The notes under the pieces are model-generated. The model worked only from the letters and a program-made list of their open reading frames with translations, was not told where the DNA came from and made no database searches. Positions 57,063 through 64,000 of a DNA stretch of 64,000 bases are shown piece by piece. The first letter of the stretch is position 1. Every line of letters starts with the position of its first letter. The DNA comes from Bugulina stolonifera (Eukaryota > Bryozoa > Gymnolaemata > Cheilostomatida > Bugulidae): the NCBI GenBank assembly GCA_935421135.1, contig OW285187.1, positions 17,980,429 through 18,044,428 of the forward strand, written 5' to 3'. The position numbers were made by a program, and so were the translations under genes.

Positions 57063-57087
57063 CGCTAGTACAGCTACTACCGCTACT

Positions 57088-57266
57088 ACTATACTTAACT
57101 ATACTTTACTTTACTATGCTATACTTTACTATACTATACTTTACTATCCTTTACTATGCTTTACTATACTCTACTTTACTATACTTTACTATACTTTACT
57201 ATAGTTTACTATACTTTACTATACTTTACTATGCTTTACTACACTTTACTATACTGTACTATACTT
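57088..57266. repeat. 10-bp minisatellite TTTACTATAC
   Basis: About 17 imperfect copies of a TTTACTATAC-like decamer directly after the CTA microsatellite. Confidence 0.85.
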
Positions 57267-57451
57267 TTGTTTATCCTCACCTACTTTATGGGCTTGAATT
57301 TTGGGGTCATGCAGCTCAAACTATTGTTAGACCAATCTTAGTCAGTCAAGCGAAAGCTCTAAGAGTAATGTCAAAAGCTCCACCAAATTCATCTATTACT
57401 CAGAAATTATATGAAACTATAATTATGAACACTTTCATGCTTTTGAAGTAG
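57267..57451 (+). pseudogene. LINE reverse transcriptase C-terminal scrap
   Basis: Encodes YPHLLYGLEFWG followed by QAKALRVMSKAP, the PxLxYGxxxWG segment at the end of CR1/Jockey-type RTs. It is on the plus strand, opposite to the copia relic that surrounds it, and directly follows the minisatellite. Confidence 0.65.
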
Positions 57452-57499
57452 AGGCTAGTAATCTTGATAGACAAAATGCTTAAAAATGACAGCAATCTA

Positions 57500-58080
57500 A
57501 AAAGTTCTTTGAAAATTATGCACAAATCTGACACTGGAAATAAAAATAAACCTTTCAATTTTCAAGGTGTCCTCATGATCAATGCCATGTTTTGGTTCAG
57601 ACTCTTTGGGTAGCCTACTCTGCCTATGTCCCAATCTATCTTACCCTCGCTATCACATTTAGCCTTGAAAAAACCATTCGCTCCACTAAATTTTATCCGC
57701 TGCGTGTCTTTTCTATCAAGGTTTGATATCTGGCATTTGCTGCTGCTTGCCGTTCTTTAGATCGAGTTTCTAAAATAACCTCAGAATTGTTACCAGACTC
57801 AATGATGTCTATAGAATGCAGGGCCACATGGTCCACCCCAGCAGATTGTGTATTCGTCCATCCCAAATCTGACAGGTGTTTTAGAACTGGACGCTTTTCC
57901 ATTGCTGGCTGGTGATCATGCTGATTTCCCATGGTATTGCCCTCAGTAATAACAAATTTGTACCAAGATCATAATATCATTCATCATTATTTTCAGATGA
58001 CACATGATGCCGACCTAGTTCAAATTCATCAAAATATATTGCATCACAACAAGTCACTGCTCAGTCTGAACCCTGCTCAT
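57500..58080 (-). pseudogene. Ty1/copia integrase-RT linker relic
   Basis: Minus-strand sequence includes AIYFDEFE, resembling the (S/R)DVxFDE segment after the copia integrase, and a 79-codon frame (57932-57693) rich in charged residues, as this linker usually is. Position and direction agree with the flanking integrase and RT relics. Confidence 0.5.
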
Positions 58081-58084
58081 TTAA

Positions 58085-59133
58085 AGGGGTTATGCCACGT
58101 GTTTTAAGGTAGTATTAAGACGCACTCAGCTATTTAGTGGCACAATATATTGAGTGCTTAGATATTTACTGTTCTAGTACTGTAGTAATCCTATGTTTGT
58201 GCCTTCCAGGCTATATTTAGAACAACTAGGCCACAACGCAATGTATAGGCATATAGAAGAACACAATAATAGCCGCCGTATATATAGTGTGGCCAGATGA
58301 AATACCAGACCTACCAATAAAGTCAGCTACGTCTTATTGCCAGCAAAAGGAAAGCCCAGAAAAATTCAAAAACTTGCACAAGTTATCCTACAGCTATATT
58401 AGTAAATGTCACAAGATAGTAGTACTTGTGAGAGTTCGGCGAAGTCACTGTAGTCAGAGATAATCAAGTGACACACAGCTTGGTTTATCTAGTGCAGAGA
58501 AGATGTAGTGTGTAGTGTAATATATCCTTGTTTATTGCTAAAAGTTAACTGCCTCTCTATAAAAATGTAGGTGTTTATATATGGAATGGGAAAGTTCTAG
58601 AAAGTTCTCTACCAAAAATATTACATCACTAAAAATGACAATCATAGTCAGCTGATAGAACATTCTAGCACATTCTATGGTATGCAAGTACTCAGTAGTA
58701 GTAAACATTATGTATAGTTATAATAATATGAAAGGTATGCTATTATAAACAATGTATGACTCATCATCACTACCTCTCAATATATTTATGTAAATTGATG
58801 AGTATGTTGAAATATGCGTACAAATAATATATTATTCTTACAATATGTCCTTATGGCTATCACTCAGAATTTGTGACAGTAAACACTGTGAAATCATTTG
58901 TTCACTACTGCACTCTTTCTATGCAGACAGCTTGAATTCAACAATTTTCTCTATATGGCATAAAACACAGTTGCGTTTTCATAACAAAGCTGCGTTTGAA
59001 GCAGCATTGAATAGTGCTAATGAGTCAATCATAGGCAAGAGGACACAACTCTGCTTATAGTAGCACAAATGCATCAAACCTAAATAAGAGGGGCTGCATT
59101 GAACATAGATGTAAACCACATGTCATAACCCCT
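58085..59133. mobile_element. TTAA-flanked element inside the copia relic
   Basis: Inverted termini AGGGGTTATGCCACGTG and AGGGGTTATGACATGTG. TTAA flanks both, at 58081-58084 and 59134-59137. It is 1049 bp with no transposase; a 71-codon plus-strand frame (58845-59060) is unrecognised. piggyBac-like non-autonomous elements have this form. Confidence 0.75.
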
Positions 59134-59137
59134 TTAA

Positions 59138-59860
59138 CCTTCGCCCCATCTCCCATTGTATCCCACAAATACCATGCGCCTCAACTTATCAACTAACTTT
59201 CATCCATTGCCACATTTGATATGGAGTTGTCGCAGTATGATTTTACCTTTCTGCTATACCATTTTGTTCAGATGTGTAATGTACATTACAGTCTAGCGAT
59301 GGTGTATACCATGTGAAGAGAGATGCTGCTCGGAATCCCTTCCTATATATTCCGCATTATCACTGCATAGTGAAACTATCATCACCCCTCTGGTTTGTGA
59401 CTACAGCCTCAAACTCTTGGAATTTTACAAACCCCTCAGGTTTTCTAGCGATTAATATACACAAGAGTAAATTTTGTATCATCATCAATAACTGTGACAA
59501 AATACTCACCATCAATGCACAAATCACACTGTATAAGTCCTGGTTGTATGGCTATGATTCACAGATTAAGGAATAGAACATTTTTCTTGTTTTTTAACTA
59601 TCAGTGTGTGGCAGAACTGAACAGTTACAACCTTTGAGGCAGCAAGCCTCACAGAGAATGTGTTTTCCTCTACAGCAGAATTCCATATCTTGTAATTGCA
59701 TATATGCTGTATTTTTTAGTGCAGGAACTTTTCCGGACCGTTGGAGCAGTAGTGCAAGATGGATTTTAAATGTCCAATCTTTGAGCACTTTCTACTTTGA
59801 ATAATATTGCTGTTGGGTGGTTGTAATGGTCGAGTGGTGTTTTTTGCAACAGAATCTGTT
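59138..59860 (-). pseudogene. Ty1/copia integrase relic
   Basis: The minus strand reads VPALKNTAYMQL and CCRGKHILC (pre-integrase segment, 59788-59594), then DGEYFVTVIDDDTKFTLVYI (the KYFxTFIDDxSRxxWVY block), CSDNAEYIGRDSEQHL with SSHGIHHR (the LRSDNGGEY...HGIxH block) and a TxxxNKM remnant of TPQQNG. The usual first and second catalytic Asp contexts are visible, but stops and frameshifts destroy the frame. Confidence 0.75.
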
Positions 59861-61059
59861 TTAGCCTGATTAAGCTAGTTAGTAATTGTTCATTTTTGTA
59901 CCAATTGGTGACGGAATACACCACTACCACTCAAATTTAAGTAATTAATTTCGACATCCATCGAACAATTCAAGACTAGTAATTTTAGATTGATTAAGTT
60001 CTCTCTTGAAAAATATCCGTAGAACATGTAACATAAATAACATAACACAAATTAAAACGTCTTTTCAGCTCAGAAGATGAACAATAGTATTTTGAGTAAT
60101 ATTTGTTATTGGAAAGCTAACTAACTAGTATTATATTTGTGTGTAATGCTTGTTATTGAAAAGCTAACTAGCTAATATTACATTTTGCCTATTGTGGTTA
60201 TAAAAAATGTTTTTTATGTGTCATGTCTTCATATTGCTATATTATGGTTGCATACTTGGCTTAATCTGAAAAGTTTATAAACTTCCTGTTATTATAGCAC
60301 CTCAGTGTCCATCTGGTTACATAGAGTATAATACATTATAGAATCTTCTGAACTGTAAATACCAGACTGATATACTAACTCAGTAAAGTAGGTGCAGTGT
60401 GCTGACCATATTTCCCGGTTTCCTTAATAATTTTTACCCACCTTGATGTGGAGGGTCATTTACTCTGTTGCTTTTTCTTCGTTGTGCTTACAACAAGGAT
60501 GTTCCTTCCTGATTGTGTGCAAAAATGCTTCTTGAATATAGTCATTGAAAAGCAGACTATGCCTTGCCAGTCTTATACGATGTCTGTGCATCTTTAGATG
60601 AAGAACAATCTTGTTCCGTATAAATTTTGCAATCTCTACATAATATGTTGTCTGGGGCTAGGATAATATTCAGTCTTTTTCTGGTATCCACTTGTCATCA
60701 ATTAGGGGCAACAACAGAACCTGAATGTTTATAAATGACTAAGTAACTTTCTTGACTGAAGTTCTACTACCATTGGATTTTCAGGTGCTTGCTGGTTATA
60801 CAGAAGATATGGCTGCACACTCAATTCCCCACTTGTAATCCCAGTCTTGAACCCTCTTCTACAGCAATAATCATTTCTAGCTTCAATAGTCCACATTCTA
60901 ATTCCTTCCAGAGAAATAATACAATTTTCCAATATTTGAGTCGGCTACTGTTTGCAGCAGGCCTAGCCATGATCGTAGAGCACATCAAAATGCAAAAGCG
61001 ATGTACTGTATGTTTTTCTCACCTTTCTCACCTAACCAGTCATATCCGGTTCGGGTGAC
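59861..61059. other. Probable decayed retrotransposon 5' region
   Basis: By position this could hold copia protease/gag. A minus-strand stretch at about 60640-60460 reads openly (with blocks such as KFIRNKIVLHLKMH and HRIRLARHSLL), and a 67-codon frame lies at 60932-60729, but neither is recognisable. No LTR partner was found. Confidence 0.3.
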
Positions 61060-61430
61060 TATCCTACAGGCTACCAAGCTCAATCAGTGAACGCCATCTT
61101 CCTCTATCATCTGTGTCCTCCTGTTTCAGGCCCCACAGCTTCAGGTCGTATCCATCCATCTGCATTTGGGCATTCCTCTTTTCCTCTTACCATTTGCCTT
61201 CATCTCCGTCAGATACCTGATGTCTCGTTTCCATACAGAAGTGTCGGTTTGATGGATGTTTTGCATAAAAACACTTTCTGTTTGGTTGGTACTTTTCTAT
61301 CACATATCACTCCTGACAGATCTCTCCCTCTATCCCAAGCCACACCTCTTCTCTTAGCTACTTCTGCCTCACAGCCTCCTTCCTGGTCTATCAGTGTACC
61401 CAGATACTTCAATTTTCTTGGTAATGTAGT
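61060..61430 (-). pseudogene. RTE-like LINE reverse transcriptase C terminus
   Basis: Minus-strand reading gives MKYLGTLIDQEGGCEAEVAK, SGVICDRKVPTKQKVFL and IKPTLLYGNET, then after a frameshift KRGMPKCRWMD and LKQEDTDDRGRWRSLI. YLGxxIxxEGxCExEV...GVxCDKxxPxKLK...LYGxExW, followed by a DRxxWRxLI end, is the usual C-terminal signature of RTE-clade-like LINEs. It is 5' truncated and inactive. Confidence 0.78.
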
Positions 61431-61477
61431 ACCGTCATCTTGGTCATATGTTGTGTTAGATATATTTTATTCTATGT

Positions 61478-61579
61478 CGGCCTACTTGTACATACGGCCT
61501 ACTTGTACATGCGGCCTACTTGTACATACAGCCTACTTGTACATGCGGCCTACTTGTACATACGGCTTACTTGTACATA
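61478..61579. repeat. 17-bp tandem repeat, six copies
   Basis: Six head-to-tail copies of CGGCCTACTTGTACATA with one or two substitutions each. It lies immediately upstream, on the minus strand, of the RTE relic. Confidence 0.92.
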
Positions 61580-62249
61580 CGTTGGTGGTTTTATTTTAGA
61601 GAATGGTTCAAAATACACCCACAACTAATGGTTGCACCGGAACTGCTTCATTATATCATTTCCTACAGTATTGCTTCCACTACCTAAAAAAGTATTTTCA
61701 CGCTTCTAGCATTTTATTGGTTGACTATGATAAGCAATAGGTTGATTATCAAATCATAGTAGCAGTACCTACAACTGATGTACTATTATGATAATGCTGC
61801 CAACTCGAAACATGGCAATATGACAAAGTACTTAATCATGGGGTGTTATGTAGTGTAGTGAGTACACTCATGTCAATTTAAAAGCAATTGCAAAGTATCC
61901 AAAGGTCCCTTCTGAACAAATGCTGCTAAAAATCGCATTTTGTGTGACAAAAATAGACAGAAGTTATGAGTGAGTGCTGTTTTATCGCATTTTCAAGTCT
62001 GCCCTCCACTTTTTTATACATCCCCAGATTTTTCTAAAACCCATTCAGTGCATAATTCAACCAGCTTAAAGTGTTCTCCATGTAAGGGAAAGCAACTCCC
62101 AATTTAGTCTGGTACCCATGTTGTTTATAGCGTTTTCTACATCTAGCAAATCTCTACTAGCGTTTACTCTTTTGTATTGAGTTTCGTCATCCAGCGTATA
62201 CAGCATTGACATTTCATCATTCATATTTGGCTTAGTCTCCAGTTATTGC
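61580..62249. other. Spacer, nothing recognised
   Basis: No gene or repeat boundary found. Confidence 0.4.
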
Positions 62250-63560
62250 CTTATAGTGTCTATAGGAGTTCTTGACTCCTGATGACTGCGCGGATCAGTT
62301 CAGACTTCATCAACTTTTCATCAGAGTTAGAGGTATTATCCTCCATAGCCTCTGCACTAACGTCAGATTCAGATCTGCACTGTTCTGCTGTCTCATCATA
62401 TATCATGATACCAGTCACCATTACCTCATTCTCAACATTCAACCGATCATCTTAACAAATAAGGAATGGGGAATTCACAGACTCACTGGATGTTTTTGTC
62501 TTGGCTAGATTATTAATCTAAAAACATTCATGATGCTACACTTTCTGCAGCAGGTGAGCTATCTATCACTTAAAAATTCTACAGAACAGGATGGTTGATT
62601 TGAAATTGAGGAATAAGAGGTGTTGCTTACCAGCTGTAACTTCCATGGTACACTGTAGAGTCTTCTTACTGGTTTACAAGTTACTGTAATTCTGCTCTTT
62701 CGCTGTTGGAGCATTCTGTGGGAGTTGGTCCATAAAACCCATGCACAAAGCAGTTTATGTTACACTAGTCTAGGCATATTTTAAAAAGCATATGGTTTGC
62801 TATACATTGAGTGACTCTTGGTCTATATAAGTTTTGATGATGAAATTTGAAGTTTCTTTTTATTCTCTCATCTATCGGCTGCAGAATGCTGGTGCAGTTA
62901 GGGGCAGGAGATGAAACTCTAAGGACTGTAGTGATTTGATCGCTGACTGAGCTGGACAATTATTGATTATCATTAGAATCTTGCTTTTTTGCAACGTCAT
63001 TTTTCCGTTAAGTTTTCCCAGTCATGTTTTAAAAATTTCGCTAGTCATCTAGGCTTTGGAGTTAGAATAGTAATCCACTGGAAGGCTTTTGAAATTTTTA
63101 AAACAAGGCTTCACGTACTTCCCAATAACAATAGGCTGCAACTTTTCATTTCTAGTCATATTAGCTGCTGAAGCTAGTGCAATCCTCTCTTTGCTCAGTT
63201 TTCTGCCACTGCATCTCTGGTTCTTGAAGTGTAGTGTTTTGTCAGTAGTGAGTTGGTAGAAAAGACTTGTCTCATCCATGTTGAAAATATCCGAGGCAGA
63301 TACTTCAGGAAGAGCCTACTCTTTCCACCTACTAACAACATCCTCTTCTACACTGGCATTTTCTCTTACAATACGTGCAAAGCCAATAGAATGTCTTTTC
63401 TCCCATCTTTCTACCCAGGATTTGCTCAGTTTTAGTAGCCATAGACTCCGCAAGTTGATTAGCTTTAGTTTAAAGCAGTTCACCATCTATGGGTGGGTCA
63501 TGATTCCTGTATTACCTGAACCATACAATTTTGCGTTTTTCTAATTGCCATCTCCTGAAG
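62250..63560 (-). pseudogene. Tigger/pogo transposase relic (Tc1/mariner superfamily)
   Basis: On the minus strand about 63460-63290 gives SWVERWEKRHSIGFARIV (the WLxxFKKRHxIxxxxI segment after the CENP-B-type DNA-binding domain) and ASDIFNMDET. 63279-63049 gives MDETSLFYQL, GRKLSKERIALASAANM and LPVDYYSNSKA. After a frameshift come MIINNCPAQ and PNCTSILQPIDERIKRNFK. These are the DDE-core blocks; the second conserved Asp (VDNCPAH) is Asn here. A Ser/Asp/Glu-rich C-terminal frame lies at 62442-62260. Stops and the catalytic change make it inactive, and no terminal repeats were located. Confidence 0.82.
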
Positions 63561-64000
63561 AATCCACTGTGATGTCACAGTGGATCTTTTTAGAAACTGC
63601 TCCAAAAACGTGTTTGCATGTTGCATTTTTTATCTTAGTGACAAATTTGAAAGGTTCATATCAAATTACCTTATGCATGTAAATTGTATTTAGCTTTAAT
63701 TGTGGCATGAATAGTTTAATGATTTTATCGTGGTTGGTGACAAGCCTAAAATTCTGAAATGGAATTTGTCATTCATCAGGGACACTCTCAACTTTATTAT
63801 TCATTGTGGGAACTGTGGCTTCGTTGTGTCAATAATGGTCTAGCCTAAATTTCTAAACTAGGAACTGCGATGATTGCATCATCCATGTTACAAGGTGACT
63901 TTGTTGATCATTGTTAGAAACTTTACCTGAAACTCGGCTTCACAAGTCGTTTTTGTTTAGTTAGCAGAGAAGAAAGTTACTAGGCGAGGAGAAAGTTTTG
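63561..64000. other. Spacer at window end
   Basis: Contains a short inverted repeat (ATCCACTGTGATGTCACAGTGGAT at about 63561-63584), possibly a transposon scrap. No gene was seen before the window ends. Confidence 0.35.

Noticed and set aside
61087..61599. 170-codon plus-strand frame as a gene
   Set aside because: It is antisense to the RTE-like reverse transcriptase, and its end is a translation of the 17-bp tandem repeat.

Overview
This window looks like nuclear DNA from an intron-rich, AT-rich metazoan. One host gene can be read with confidence: a complete 21-exon SMC6 on the minus strand, with its stop codon at 8580-8582 and its ATG at 32441-32443. The conceptual protein is 1064 aa. It has an N-terminal Walker A exon, two coiled-coil arms, a hinge, and a C-terminal signature/Walker B exon. 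Every intron is GT-AG and all phases join in frame. The ACATGT/TACATGTA-rich spacer DNA and the mobile-element repertoire suggest a marine invertebrate, possibly a demosponge; that assignment is inference only.

Layout. (1) 1-7500: intergenic DNA with nested mobile elements. These are a foldback MITE, a small hAT with an 8-bp duplication, an outer hAT split by an inner hAT and by a solo LTR, then two more solo LTRs. All three LTRs here lie at ATAT sites. (2) 8580-32443: SMC6. Its introns carry a tandem array with a repeated hairpin (intron 18), a 20-bp minisatellite, hAT insertions (one 12 bp from a splice donor), a 3.15-kb element with about 775-bp inverted arms and its own two-exon gene (intron 4), and a roughly 6-kb interval bounded by inverted repeats (intron 1). 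(3) 32.6-37.6 kb: 3' ends of a LINE with a restriction-like endonuclease, a hAT with a triplicated internal block, and a Gypsy integrase fragment between two copies of one hAT MITE. (4) 37-48.4 kb: several LINE remnants. Three carry a PHD finger in ORF1, and one ORF2 is split by a TTAA-duplicating MITE. (5) 49.9-54.7 kb: decayed hAT transposases. (6) 54.9-60 kb: another solo LTR beside a ruined Ty1/copia pol that is interrupted by microsatellites, a LINE scrap and a second TTAA element. (7) 61-63.6 kb: an RTE-like LINE 3' end and a Tigger/pogo transposase relic.

SMC6 is the only gene here expected to act for the host, as the partner of SMC5 in the SMC5/6 genome-maintenance complex. The remainder is mostly parasitic DNA at different stages of decay, and its nesting gives a relative insertion order. 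Exon boundaries come from reading splice consensus together with protein similarity, and the transposon boundaries I rate highest rest on exact target-site duplications. No alignment or expression data were available.
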